DNA of 64,000 bases from Talpa occidentalis (GCF_014898055.3 NW_023601212.1:36072329-36136328); one strand, 5' to 3'. Numbered from the stretch's first letter, positions 23,191 through 35,174 are shown. Notes: generated by a model from the sequence alone, not told the origin. Made by a program: numbers and translations.

Positions 23191-23884
23191 TTGCAACTAC
23201 TTACCTGTCATTGTAATGTGTAATTTCAGGGGGATAGCATTCAGTGGTCATTATGTAGGCTTTAAACTGTAGGTTTTTCATAAATGCTTTTCAAAGATTG
23301 AGTAAATTTCCTTCTATTCCTGGCTTCTGAATACTTTTTTAATGAATGAGAGCTGGATTTTGTCAAAATTTGACAAAATACAGAACCCATGGAGAAAAAG
23401 GCCAACTCCAAGGGATGGATTTGAGCATGATGGGAGTTTGGTTTCAGACGGAGGGGAAGTGTCAGCACTCATAACCTCTACATTGTATGACAGTCAACCA
23501 TCCTTTACAAACTCCCAACGCTTACATATTTAAGTCTTTGGTGGTCATCATGAGGATCTGCCATGATCCTGGAAGAATCTGGTCTAGACTATTTTCAATC
23601 CCGGATGTACATTAAAGCCACTTGAGAGGCTTTTACACAATGTCAACACTGAGGCCCTACTGCCCCACAGTTTAATTGTTCTCTTATGCACTTAGAAAAA
23701 AACACTGTGTCACTGGAAAGAAAGCTGAGGTCAGTGACAGGTCTGGGCTACTTCTCAGTAAACCTGGTCAGTATTCTTGGGCCAGAGATATCAGGCCCCC
23801 TGTTTATGATTTGGTTACCTGGACATCCTATCAAACAATTAGCTCCTCTATTCATGTCATTGGTGTTTACTCAACTCCTACCTA
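23191..23884. other. Unassigned intergenic sequence
   Basis: No gene recognised. An imperfect inverted pair TTTTGTCAAAATTTGACAAAA lies at about 23357-23377. Confidence 0.5.
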
Positions 23885-24067
23885 TTCGACTTATTTCCTA
23901 GGGCCACTGCAACAAATTAGTACAAACTTGGTGGCTGAAAACCAAGACATTCTTTCACTCCTACTCTGGAGTCAAGATGTCCAAGGTCTTCTTGACTGGG
24001 TTTAAATGAAGGTGCAGCTGGGCCACACTTAGAGGCTTGAGGAAAAAATCTGTCACTTGTCTTTTCT

Positions 24068-24510
24068 TTCTTTTTTTTTAAGATTTATTTATTTATTCAA
24101 GAACTGGGGTACAGTCATAGGCGCAGGAGGGTGAGAGAATTCACCAGAGACTGGAGCTTCCCCTGGTGGTGCAGTGGATGAGTGCTGGGCTGCGAAGCTG
24201 CCCACAGCCTCTGGTGAATTCTCTCACCCTCCTGTGCTTGTGACTGTACCCAGTGCTTGTATAAATAAATAAATAAATCTTTAAAAAAAAAAAAAAACAA
24301 AACTAAAAAACAATTCACCAGAGATAGAGCGGGGAGCAAAACAGGCAGATGGACTGAAGACACTGCTGAGGGGAGCAACGGACACGTCAGAAGAGGGCTG
24401 CTGTGCCATACGGGATTCTCGCCAGTTGTCCGCGATAGAACCTGCGCTGCAGAGGTTGCAGACAGCTTCACAGAGCAGCTGTCAACCTGCTGCGCCACCG
24501 GGAAGTCCCC
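24068..24510 (-). mobile_element. tRNA-derived SINE interrupted by a second SINE
   Basis: The outer minus-strand copy occupies 24068-24150 and 24325-24510. A 17-bp duplication with one mismatch flanks it (24051-24067 and 24511-24527). The partner is about 39041-39470 on the plus strand. Confidence 0.93.
24151..24311 (+). mobile_element. Nested, internally deleted tRNA-derived SINE
   Basis: A plus-strand copy of only 161 bp inserted into the outer SINE, with a 13-bp duplication AATTCACCAGAGA at 24138-24150 and 24312-24324. The body jumps from CCCACAGCCTCTG to GTGAATTCTCTCACC, losing roughly 110-120 bp between two CTCTG direct repeats of the full-length sequence. The partner is 39238-39392. 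Confidence 0.95.
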
Positions 24511-24640
24511 TGTCCCTTGTCTTTTCTAGATTCTGATGATTGCTGACATTCTTTGGCTTGTGGCCACATCACTCAATCTCTGCCTCTGTCTTGATATCAC
24601 AGTAATGTGGGAGGAGTTTAGGGGCTGGTGGGGGGGGATT

Positions 24641-25753
24641 CATGTGCACCTTATGCTCACCTATGCTCAGGTAGCAATGGCAATCATGATGTAACTACTC
24701 AGAGTACCCTCTCCAGACATTTAAAATTCATGGAACTGTGTACTGTAGTCCAGTCTGCTATCAGCAACAGAAGTACAGGAGTGTTTGCATTTGATTTAAC
24801 TGTCTCAAGACTTCAAACTCCAGTTCAAAAAAAGGGTGTGATCTCTTTCTCCAATTTCCTGTAGATTTCTCTCCATAAGCATCACTAGGTAATGGCCAAT
24901 TGGTAGAGTCAGTCATTTGGTGGAGTGACAAAGCAGTCTCCTGACCCCAGCGAGGGGCATCTTAGAAAACACCCACCTGTAGACTCCAACTTCTCTACGC
25001 TGTGCCTTCATCTCATCTTTCGTGAAGTTGGCGCATGTCCATATGGAGTTGGCAGAGGGAGGGCATTGTGACACAGCTTAAAAACCACTGACTCAAATTC
25101 ACTGAAATGCTTGCTCAATTATTTTTCTGACTGTTGATAAGAAGTGAGAACCAGCTGTCTTGATTTTCCCACAAGCAAAATGGCCCTGTCCATCTAGTTA
25201 TCTCTAACTAAAACCTTCATTTGCTAAGGTGGGTACTAGTGAGCAGCACACTGACACAAGTTTTAGGCCACTTGTCTTTGAAGTCTAGCCCAGATGTCAC
25301 ATGCAGAGTGCCCTGAGAGTGGTTTTGGGATCAATTTGAAATCTTTGAGGAAATATCCTAAGGGTCCCTGGTCTCTAATCTCACCACTCTTGTCGCCACT
25401 GCACACTTGAAGCGATTCAGTCTATCAAATATTCATATTTACAGGGTCCTGAACCTCAGGGCAACCCAGGTGATGGCCTTTAGGTACACATAGTTTCAGA
25501 GAAGTGCTTAGGGGCAAGAGGGAGCCATGAATCCAAGAACATTGGGTGTAGGTCTTATTTAATTGCTTTTTAAAAACTATATTGAAAATTTATTGTCTTT
25601 GTGGTTTCTATAAGGAATACAATGCATTTTAATTTACCACAATTTACTTTTGTTCATAATAACTTAATTTTGGTAAAATATAGAAAGTTTGTTTCATTTT
25701 ATGATCCTCTTTTGTGATCTTTTCATTATAGTCATTATTGTCATTATTTCTAT
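24641..25753. other. Unassigned intergenic sequence
   Basis: No gene recognised; the 24628-24864 open frame has no recognisable domain. Confidence 0.5.
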
Positions 25754-25764
25754 TATTCAGGTAA

Positions 25765-26032
25765 TGTTTTTTAAGATTTTTTTATTTATGCATACAAGAA
25801 CTGAGGTACAGGCCAGAGGTGGTGGGGGTGAGAGGATTCAACAGAGACAGAGCGGGGAGCAGAACAGGTAGATCTACTGAAATACACTGCTGAGGGGAGC
25901 AGTGGGCGAAACAGGAGAGGTCTGCTGTGCCATGTGGGTCACCTCCCTGGCTTGGGATCAAACTCATGCTGCAGTAGCTGTGGATAGCTTCTTAGTGCTG
26001 GCTTAACCCTTTGCGCCACAAGGGAGGCCCCC
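25765..26032 (-). mobile_element. tRNA-derived SINE with 11-bp TSD
   Basis: A minus-strand copy inside an old L1 3' end. TATTCAGGTAA flanks it at 25754-25764 and 26033-26043. The partner is 37521-37788. Confidence 0.95.
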
Positions 26033-26775
26033 TATTCAGGTAACATTGGTTTTTACCATTCCATATATCCTTTTTTTTTTTAAGATTTATTTATTATACA
26101 AGAGCTGGGGTACAGGTCAGAGGCATGGGAGGGTGAGAGGATTCACCAGAGACAGAGCAGCAAGCAGAACAGGCAGATGGACGGAAGACACTGCTGAGGG
26201 GAGCAGTGGGCCAGACAGGAGAGTTCTGCTGTGCCATGCGGGTATCTCTGTGGCTGGCCAGGGATCAAACCAGCGCTGCAGAGGTTGCAAACAACTCCAT
26301 AGCACTGCACTCAACCCGCTGTGCCACCGGGGAGGCCCCATTCTGTATAACTTAAGAATATAAGTACATGCCTCTTCAAATGTAGGTTACCACACCATGC
26401 CCATCAGCAATTTATCAATAACCCTCCACCATATTTCAGTGAACCCTCTCCACACATTACTCCCACTCCCTTCATTCCCTGGTAACTTCACATCTACAGT
26501 CAGAAGCCAAGGCTGGCTATGGTTTTGTATTGTTTGTTCCTTTGCTTTGTTTATTTATATTCCACATATGAGCGATATCAGCTGGTATTTATCTTTTGCC
26601 TTTTGAATAATTCCCTTTGGAATAATTTCTTCAAGTTTCTATATTTTCTGAAACAACAAAGTGTAATCTTATTTTATAGCTGAGTAGTATTCCATTGTCA
26701 TTTTCTTTATCTATTCATCTATAATTGAGCAATTAGGATATTTCTATATCTTGCTATTGTAAATGGCTGTGCAAT
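26033..26775 (-). mobile_element. Old L1 3' fragment carrying a SINE
   Basis: AGGTAACATTGGTTTTTACC at 26038-26057 is the L1 3' end. It continues after the SINE (26070-26338) through the 3'UTR to TAGCTGAGTAGTATTCCATTG at about 26678, the antisense ORF2 C-terminus. The partner is about 36778-37513. Confidence 0.8.
26070..26338 (-). mobile_element. tRNA-derived SINE
   Basis: A minus-strand copy with head end GCCACCGGGGAGGCCCC. The flanks ATTCCATATA and ATTCTGTATA are a decayed duplication, so this copy is older than its neighbours. The partner is 37214-37483. Confidence 0.93.
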
Positions 26776-27520
26776 ATACACAATGGGCTATTATTTTCAT
26801 ATACATATAAATATTACATCTTCTATGTTGTATTATCAATACAGTGTTGTTTTATGCATTCAACAATATTATGTCAATATATGTCCTTGTTGCATAACCT
26901 ATTTTATAGCAATTTCAGTTACCAGATTTTTATTTCAAATGTTTAGGTGAATATTTCAAGGCTTAATTTTTTTTTTATGTTTGCTAAACATTTGATAAAT
27001 ATTGTTGACCATTTTACCCATTTTTAATATTTAGTTTATATTTCTCATTTCCATATCAAAGAATATAGAAACCTAGAATATAGAAACCTTTGTGGCATAA
27101 TGGACTAGTCAAGGCAAAGTTATTTTATTTGCCTTTGAATTAATTCACATGTTATTACATTTCTGAAAACTTCTGATCATATGGTCTTTCTAAAAGCTAA
27201 AAACTTTTCCTTGAACTTACCATCACTTAATATAAAAAGGATGGTTATATTGTTGGATCTGAAAAGTAATTATTTTCATTTTTATTTGACCATGTTATAC
27301 CAATCCTTACTGCCCTTTTCACATGTCATATATTTTATAACCAACTTTAGACTATGTCCATTGACTTCTCTTTTCTGAACTTTTAAGAACTTACTATCTT
27401 ATTTGCTTGTTTATAAACAATGCTACTTTTTCCTCTTATGTTCACTTTTTTCTGCTCAATCATCATCCCCATTATCAGCACAAACTAAGTATTTCACATG
27501 CATTAAATCATTGAATATCC
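26776..27520. other. Unassigned AT-rich sequence
   Basis: No gene or nameable repeat. It includes a short tandem phrase GAATATAGAAACCTAGAATA near 27061. Confidence 0.5.
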
Positions 27521-27529
27521 ACAATGCTT

Positions 27530-27772
27530 TTTTTAAAAAAAATATTTATTTATGCATACAAGAACTGGGGTACAGGCCAGAGGTGTGGGGGTGAGAGGAT
27601 TCCCCAGAGATAGAGTAGGGAACAAACTGAGGGGAGCAGCAGGCTACACAGGAGAGGTCTGCTATGCCATGTGGGTAGCTCCCTGGGAGGCCGGGGAATT
27701 GAACTCGTGCTGCGGAGGTTGCAGAAAGCTTCAGAGTGCTGTGTTTAACCCCTTGTGCCACCAGGGAGGCCC
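27530..27772 (-). mobile_element. tRNA-derived SINE, internally shortened
   Basis: A minus-strand copy lacking the stretch that normally lies between GGGAACA and CTGAGGGGAGC. CACAATGC/CACAGTGC flanks it (27520-27527 and 27773-27780). The partner is 35785-36028. Confidence 0.93.
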
Positions 27773-27889
27773 CACAGTGCTTTTTTGATGGAGACATAAG
27801 TAACATTCAAAAATACTTAATAACTTGTAAGTTATTGCCACTGATCAAGCTAGAGGTATGCTGGCCATAAGTAACTATTAAAACCATAG

Positions 27890-28386
27890 TGCTTATTTAC
27901 AATAGGTAAAACCTGGAAACAGCCCAAATGCCCCAAAATAGGTAACTGGATCAAGAAGATGTGGTATATATACATAATGGAATATTATTCAGCAATCAAA
28001 AAAGACAAACTCATGATATTTGCAGCAGTGTGGATGGAGCTAGAAGAAATTATGCTAAGTGAAATAAGTCAGAAGGAAAAAGAAAAATATCGGATAATTT
28101 CACTTATAGCACTTATAGGGGGCTCAAATAAGACATCAGTGTAAAAAATAATAACCATACAAAACACAACAAAGCAAAAATAATTACAAATCAGAGACAT
28201 CCTGCAGGGGAGGAGGAGGGAGAGGGATAAGAGGGAGGGATGGAGGAGCACAGGGGACTGAGGTGATGGTGCACAGGTTAGTGCACGGGGGCATTGGTGA
28301 AGGAAATTCTATGGGAACTACACCTGGGGGTGGGGAAGAAAATATTGTTTAAAAATGAACAATGATGTAAAAAAACAAACAAACAC
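27890..28386 (+). mobile_element. L1: 5'-truncated L1 3' end
   Basis: Encodes the ORF2 C-terminus ([26 protein letters not shown]), then a 3'UTR with GGGGGTGGGGAAGAAAATAT near 28326. CCATAGTGCT before and CCTAGTGCT after it are a possible duplication. The partner is about 35175-35672. Confidence 0.9.
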
Positions 28387-29544
28387 CTAGTGCTGAACAC
28401 TAGTGGACAATCAGCCAGGGGATCACATTAATTTGTTGGCCTATTTCTGGAAAATAACACAAGTTGGTTAGTCTATGCCTGACAGAAGGCTCTGAAAATG
28501 GAAAGGCAAAAGAGAAAACCCATGAACGTCACTTCCATAGCCTATATAATAGTTGTGAGTTAGTACCCTAATTTGTCTTAATCTAGGACTTGGTATAATG
28601 ACTTCTGAATAGTAGACATGAAATGTATCTGTGATTGCTAGTAGTAATGATAATGATGACATTCCCAGGAGTTAGATCATAAGGAAGCCAGTTTCCATAT
28701 TAATACATTTTTTTTTGAAAATGACTTCTAAACCTGATGTCTTCTGTCCTTCTATGAAAATAAATGGACCGGTAAAGAGAAGCACCCAATAGTGAGACTT
28801 GTTTTATGTTTAAGTGGCTAATCTCTGATAAATTAGCAAAACACAGAAATTGCATTAGAAAGAGCATGAAACCCTGTTTTTCCAAATGAATTCTACTTAC
28901 CACCCACATTATTAGCTAGGAATGCCTGCTGAGAAATAGTATTATTTCTTCAATCTCCATTCATATTTGTAAAGATAATGAAGCTGTGTCAAATATTTAT
29001 GTAAACCCATTATAAAACTCATTTTTGAAATATTGCATAAATAGTCATTAAATATTATTAGTAGGAATCTTCATTCTGATCCTAACTGAAGTGCTTTACG
29101 TATTAATTAGGTGTTCAGTACCTAGTTAAACTAAATTAAAAATCCATTTCAAATTAAAACCTAGAGATACCAGAAATGTTGCAGAAGCAAAAATGCTATT
29201 GTGGAAATGGAGTGAACTGCTTTCCAGGCCAGGGGCTTCAGGGTAAAGATGCATTGTCTAGCATATCTTTATTTTCTCATTTAATAATCATCAATTTTCA
29301 TGGAGACTCTACTGTGCTAGATTTAATACTAGACACTTGTAATCACAGGTCAGACATTATATGTGTCCTTCTGTCCCTCACCTGCATCACCTCCACCCCG
29401 GTTTAGGACAGTGGTGCCCACAAATATGGTAATTTTATCCCAATCTATGGATGTTACTGTATCATTACAGACCATTTTAATACTTCAGGTAGGTATTTTA
29501 TTTTCTGTTTGGAGAAAAATGTCCCTGTTGCAGACCTGAAAGGC
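28387..29544. other. Unassigned intergenic sequence
   Basis: No gene recognised. Decayed L2/MIR-like text is possible near 29270-29350 but too weak to call. Confidence 0.5.
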
Positions 29545-29760
29545 AGAGATCATGGTATTTTCAAGATGAAGATGTTGATTCAACTCCCTGCTTTGTCATT
29601 TCTTAGCTCGTGGATAAAATACTTTCTTGAACTTCGGTTTTTTTAATTGCTAACCCGGGAAAGCAGTCAATTCCACTTAGTGACACCTTAGAGGTGCTAT
29701 GATGATGGAATGAATTATAATGCATGAATTGTGAAAGTTAGATAAATGTATACCATCATT
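29545..29760 (+). mobile_element. MIR-like relic
   Basis: TGATTCAACTCCCTGCTTTG then TCATTTCTTAGCTCGTGGAT follows the MIR tRNA/core order with decay. The partner is about 33804-34019. Confidence 0.55.
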
Positions 29761-29782
29761 TAAATAGTATTTTTATGATGTC

Positions 29783-29855
29783 ATTAAGTACAATGATCCA
29801 CTTTATTCAGTCTTGTATATTAAGTACAATGATCACATGATATTCAGTCTTGTAT
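29783..29855 (+). repeat. Tandem duplication, two 36/37-bp units
   Basis: Both units start ATTAAGTACAATGATC and end ATTCAGTCTTGTAT, at 29783-29818 and 29819-29855. Present in both arms, so it predates their split. Confidence 0.9.
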
Positions 29856-30010
29856 CATTTCATTTAATTTCCGTATCTTCTATATTAGGCATTGTCAACC
29901 TTTTTCTAAGATGATGGAAACTGAAGTTTAGCAAGATTGAGACACTTACCCAGGTGTTGTAGCAGGGTCAGTAAACTTAAAACCAGGTTTTAAATTCTAA
30001 AATAACTTCC
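29856..30010 (-). mobile_element. MIR relic
   Basis: Antisense MIR core: CATTTAATTTCCGTATCTTC, GATGGAAACTGAAGTTTAGC, GAGACACTTACCCAGG. The partner is about 33554-33714. Confidence 0.65.
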
Positions 30011-30253
30011 ACTGCTAACTAGGTGTAGACCCACTGAATTATTTAAGGTCCAGCCTAGAAGGTGACAGGAAGCAGAGGTTGTGTCTATGAGATTTAAAGA
30101 AGCCTTATAAGTAAATGTAATTTAGGAAAACTCTTAAGTCTGGGAAAAACAACAATTATAATTTAGTAATACATTTGTATTCAAGTAACTTTCTAAGAGA
30201 ACATGGCTGAAGGCAATTAAGAAAATATTATGTCATATAAAGTGTTGTGCACC

Positions 30254-30527
30254 AGGCCTCCCTGGTTGGGCAGGGGCTGAGTGCAGCGCTGTGAAGCTGT
30301 TCACAGCCTCTGCACCGCGGGTTTGATCCTGGCCGGCTGGGGAGATACCCGCATGGCACAGCAGACTTCTCCTGTCTTACCTGCTGCTCCCTTTAGCAGT
30401 GTATTTCAGTCAGTCTGCCTGTTCTGTTCCCTGCCCTATCTGTGGTGAATCCTCTCACCCTTCTTCACATCTGACCTGTGCCCTGGTTCTTGCATGAATG
30501 AATAAATACATTTTTTTTAAAAAAAAA
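30254..30527 (+). mobile_element. tRNA-derived SINE with 8-bp TSD
   Basis: The head reads AGGCCTCCCTGGTTGGGCAG, and the tail is AATGAATAAATAC followed by an A run. TGTGCACC flanks it at 30246-30253 and 30528-30535. The partner is 33037-33310. Confidence 0.94.
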
Positions 30528-30535
30528 TGTGCACC

Positions 30536-31233
30536 TGTAAACATTGCTGCCATGTTCTATTTCTTCACATAAACCACACCCCCCCCATGAGGGGTGTGAC
30601 TTCAGGGTTGGACACTAATTCATCTCTACCCTCTCGAGTGGGGAAGATACTCTTCTTCCAGTAAATTTAAGGTATCATTTTCCCATATTGGGTATGGGAT
30701 AGTGAGGATTATACTAAAGGATGGTTATCCAAGTACAGATTACCACCAGCAGTGGTAATTTTTTACCTATCCAGAAGTCAGAGTTCAAAATCAGTCTTCC
30801 TGATCTAAAAACATGTTGTTAACAGTACTGGTTCCTCTTGGAGTCTCTAGGAGAGAGTCTGTTGCCTTGTCTTTTCCTTTATAGTGTAACTATATTGGGA
30901 AGAGGCAAAAGAGCAAAGCCTTCTACATAGGCTTAAAGTCAGAACAGTTTTATCCTGCTCTTTGAAATATCCCTGAAGGCATCTAAGGCCAAAGGGTGCC
31001 AAAATTTTACCTACAATGAATTATCAAGGAGTCAGAGAAAGAGGACTTTACGAATGGCTATTGCCACAGTGCATTCTTTAGAATTAAGGAGATGATTAAA
31101 CCCCAGCATTTGCTCTTTGTGTATAGATAACATTTATGTTATCTTTAAGTCATGGTGGTATTTAGGCCTGATGACTTCTCTGCTATTAATGAATTGTAGG
31201 CTTATTAAACTTATTATTTCTGTTTATACTATA
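30536..31233. other. Unassigned sequence at the inner edge of the left arm
   Basis: No gene recognised. A CACCCCCCCCATGAGGGGTGTG inverted patch lies near 30577. Confidence 0.5.
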
Positions 31234-31235
31234 AA

Positions 31236-32229
31236 ATTTTTTTTTTTTAAATATTAAATTTTATTTTTATATTTCCCCATACAATTGCAAACACCCCATT
31301 CTGACCCCAATCCTTCCCCTCCCACTCCCCACCCCCCAAAAGTGTCTCTGGTTCATAGTTTTTTTGTTGATTTTTATTTTCACTTTCTTATATTTCATTT
31401 TCCTGGTCCCTTATTTAAGTTTTCTAGATTCCTGCTATGAGTGAGACCATCCGGTATTTTCTTTTTCTTTTTGGCTTATTTCGCTGAGCATGATCCCTTC
31501 CAGTGCCATCCATGTTGCTGCAAATTGCATGTGTTTATCTTTTTTGAATGCTGAGTAATATTCCATGGTATATATGTACCACATCTTCTTGATCCAGTCA
31601 TCTATTTTTGGGCATTTGGGTTGTTTCCAAAGCTTAGCTATTGTAACATGCTGCTTAAACATAGGGGTGCAGGTGCTCTTTGGAATTGATGTTTCTGTGT
31701 CCTTTGGATAAATACCTAGGAGTGGAATTGCTGGATCATATGGAAGCTCTATGTTTAGTAGGTCCAGAAATCTCCACACAGCTCTCCATAGTGGTTGGAC
31801 CAGTTTGGCACTCCCACCAACAGTGCACAAGAGTTCCTTTTTCTCCACACACATCCTCGCCAACATTTGTTGTTGCTAGTTTTTTTAATATGTGCCATTC
31901 TCACTGTGTGAGATGGTATCTCATGGGAGTTTTGATTTGCATTTCCCTGATTACAAGTGATGTTGAAACATTTTTTTCATATGTCTGTTGGCCATTTGCA
32001 TTTCCTCTTCAGAGAAGTTTCTTTTTAGGCTCTTCTGCCCATTTTTTGACTGGATTATTTGCTTTGTTGTTGCGCTGAGTCTCATCAGCTCTTTGCAGAT
32101 TTTTGTGATCAGTCCTTTATCATTAGTGTTGGGTGCAAAAATGTTCTCCCCAGTAGGTGGGGGTTTTCTCTTTGTTTTTGTTATTGTCTCTTTTGCTGTG
32201 CAGAAGCTCTTTTTAATTTGATGTAGTCC
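31236..32229 (-). mobile_element. L1: L1 3' end in palindrome spacer, cut by gap
   Basis: The sequence follows 16540-17515 closely: 3'UTR, then the C-terminal third of ORF2 on the minus strand, including the cysteine motif region and the [14 protein letters not shown] segment. The T run at about 31236 is the poly(A) tail and abuts the left arm. The piece is interrupted by the N gap, so its 5' extent is unknown. It has many small indels relative to 16540-17515, including lost bases near 31645, 31905 and 32070. It may be older, or poorly polished at a contig end. Confidence 0.93.
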
Positions 32230-32329
32230 NNNNNNNNNNNNNNNNNNNNNNNNNNNNNNNNNNNNNNNNNNNNNNNNNNNNNNNNNNNNNNNNNNNNNNN
32301 NNNNNNNNNNNNNNNNNNNNNNNNNNNNN
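32230..32329. other. Assembly gap (100 N)
   Basis: Exactly one hundred N bases. This round number is a common scaffolding placeholder for a gap of unknown length. It separates the central L1 piece from the right arm, so the true spacer of the inverted repeat is unknown. Confidence 0.99.
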
Positions 32330-33036
32330 TATAGTATAAACAGAAATAATAAGTTTAATAAGCCTACAATCATTAATAGCAGAGAGTCATCAGGCCTAAA
32401 TACCACCATGACTTAAAGATAACATAAATGTTATCTATACACAAAGAGCAAATGCTGGGGTTTAATCATCTCCTGAAATTCTAAAGAATGAACTGTGGCA
32501 ATAGCCATTCGTAAAGTCCTCTTTCTCTGACTCCTTGATAATTCATTGTAGGTAAAATTTTGGCACCCTTTGGCCTTAGATGCCTTCAGGGATATTTCAA
32601 AGAGCAGGATAAAACTGTTCTGACTTTAAGCCTATGTAGAAGCTTTGCTCTTTTGCCTCTTCCCAATATAGTTACACTATAAAGGGAAAAGACAAGGCAA
32701 CAGACTCTCTCCTAGAGATTCAAGAGGAACCAGTACTGTTAACAACATGTTTTTAGATCAGGAAGACTGATTTTGAACTCTGACTTCTGGATAGGTAAAA
32801 AATTACCACTGCTGGTGGTAATCTGTACTTGGATAACCATCCTTTAGTATAATCCTCACTATCCCATACCCAATATGGGAAAATGATACCTTAAATTTAC
32901 TGGAAGAAGAGTATCTTCCCCACTCGAGAGGGTAGAGATGAATTAGTGTCCAACCCTGAAGTCACACCCCTCATGGGGGGGGGGTGTGGTTTATTGTGAA
33001 GAAATAGAACATGGCAGCAATGTTTACAGGTGCACA

Positions 33037-33310
33037 CATTTTTTTTTAAAAATGTATTTATTCATCATTCATGCAAGAACCAGGGCACAGGTCAGATGTG
33101 AAGAAGGGTGAGGGATTCACCACAGATAGGGCAGGGAACAGAACAGGCAGACTGACTGAAATACACTGCTAAAGGGAGCAGCAGGTAAGACAGGAGAAGT
33201 CTGCTGTGCCATGCGGGTATCTCCCCAGCCGGCCAGGATCAAACCCGCGGTGCAGAGGCTGTGAACAGCTTCACAGCGCTGCACTCAGCCCCTGCCCAAC
33301 CAGGGAGGCC
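33037..33310 (-). mobile_element. tRNA-derived SINE (mirror of 30254-30527)
   Basis: Same insertion as the left-arm copy, opposite orientation. Confidence 0.94.
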
Positions 33311-33553
33311 CTGGTGCACAACACTTTATATGACATAATATTTTCTTAATTGCCTTCAGCCATGTTCTCTTAGAAAGTTACTTGAATACAAATGTATTAC
33401 TAAATTATAATTGTTGTTTTTCCCAGACTTAAGAGTTTTCCTAAATTACATTTACTTATAAGGCTTCTTTAAATCTCATAGACACAACCTCTGCTTCCTG
33501 TCACCTTCTAGGCTGGACCTTAAATAATTCAGTGGGTCTACACCTAGTTAGCA

Positions 33554-34019
33554 GTGGAAGTTATTTTAGAATTTAAAACCTGGTTTTAAGTTTACTGACC
33601 CTGCTACAACACCTGGGTAAGTGTCTCAATCTTGCTAAACTTCAGTTTCCATCATCTTAGAAAAAGGTTGACAATGCCTATATAGAAGATACGGAAATTA
33701 ATGAAATGATACAAGACTGAATATCATGTGATCATTGTACTTAATATACAAGACTGAATAAAGTGGATCATTGTACTTAATGACATCATAAAAATACTAT
33801 TTAAATGATGGTATACATTTATCTAACTTTCACAATTCATGCATTATAATTCATTCCATCATCATAGCACCTCTAAGGTGTCACTAAGTGGAATTGACTG
33901 CTTTCCCGGGTTAGCAATTAAAAAAACCGAAGTTCAAGAAAGTATTTTATCCACGAGCTAAGAAATGACAAAGCAGGGAGTTGAATCAACATCTTCATCT
34001 TGAAAATACCATGATCTCT
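33554..34019. mobile_element. MIR relics (mirror of 29545-30010)
   Basis: Mirror copies of two MIR-like relics and, between them, the tandem 36/37-bp units at about 33709-33781. Confidence 0.55.
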
Positions 34020-35174
34020 GCCTTTCAGGTCTGCAACAGGGACATTTTTCTCCAAACAGAAAATAAAATACCTACCTGAAGTATTAAAATGGTCTGTAAT
34101 GATACAGTAACATCATAGATTGGGATAAAAATTACCATATTTGTGGGCACCACTGTCCTAAACCGGGGTGGAGGTGATGCAGGTGAGGGACAGAAGGACA
34201 CATATAATGTCTGACCTGTGATTACAAGTGTCTAGTATTAAATCTAGCACAGTAGAGTCTCCATGAAAATTGATGATTATTAAATGAGAAAATAAAGATA
34301 TGCTAGACAATGCATCTTTACCCTGAAGCCCCTGGCCTGGAAAGCAGTTCACTCCATTTCCACAATAGCATTTTTGCTTCTGCAACATTTCTGGTATCTC
34401 TAGGTTTTAATTTGAAATGGATTTTTAATTTAGTTTAACTAGGTACTGAACACCTAATTAATACGTAAAGCACTTCAGTTAGGATCAGAATGAAGATTCC
34501 TACTAATAATATTTAATGACTATTTATGCAATATTTCAAAAATGAGTTTTATAATGGGTTTACATAAATATTTGACACAGCTTCATTATCTTTACAAATA
34601 TGAATGGAGTTGAAGAAATAATACTATTTCTCAGCAGGCATTCCTAGCTAATAATGTGGGTGGTAAGTAGAATTCATTTGGAAAAACAGGGTTTCATGCT
34701 CTTTCTAATGCAATTTCTGTGTTTTGCTAATTTATCAGAGATTAGCCACTTAAACATAAAACAAGTCTCACTTGGGTGCTTCTCTTTACCGGTCCATTTA
34801 TTTTCATAGAAGGACAGAAGACATCAGGTTTAGAAGTCATTTTTTCAAAAAAATGTATTAATATGGAAACTGGCTTCCTTATGATCTAACTCCTGGGAAT
34901 GTCATCATTATCATTACTACTAGCAATCACAGATACATTTCATGTCTACTATTCAGAAGTCATTATACCAAGTCCTAGATTAAGACAAATTAGGTACTAA
35001 CTCACAACTATTATATAGGCTATGGAAGTGACGTTCATGGGTTTTCTCTTTTGCCTTTCCATTTTCAGAGCCTTCTGTCAGGCATAGACTAACCAACTTG
35101 TGTTATTTTCCAGAAATAGGCCAACAAATTTAATGTGATCCCCTGGCTGATTGCCCCACTAGTGTTCAGCACTA

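Larger units (their letters stand above)
23885..24640. mobile_element. Ancient repeat interrupted by SINE complex
   Basis: CCTAGGGCCACTGCAACAAA...GTGGCTGAAAACC at 23899-23942 resumes after the SINEs as CTTTGGCTTGTGGCCACATC at about 24551. Same unnamed family type as 5945-6180. Confidence 0.5.
1..31233 (+). repeat. Left arm of giant inverted repeat
   Basis: This arm matches the reverse complement of 32330-57733 almost base for base. Pairing was checked at many points: 1 pairs with 57733, 3103 with 54632, 11023 with 46708, 16501 with 41228, 22361 with 41175, 29176 with 34388 and 31233 with 32330. The sum of paired coordinates is about 57730 before the L1 insertion and about 63550 after it. The arm continues left of the window. 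It is longer than its partner because of the L1 at 16540-22333. Identity looks close to 99% in stretches compared by eye; no alignment was run. Confidence 0.97.

Noticed and set aside
28069..28251. Hydrophobic 60-codon frame, also at 35310-35492
   Set aside because: It is antisense to the L1 ORF2 C-terminus and 3'UTR.
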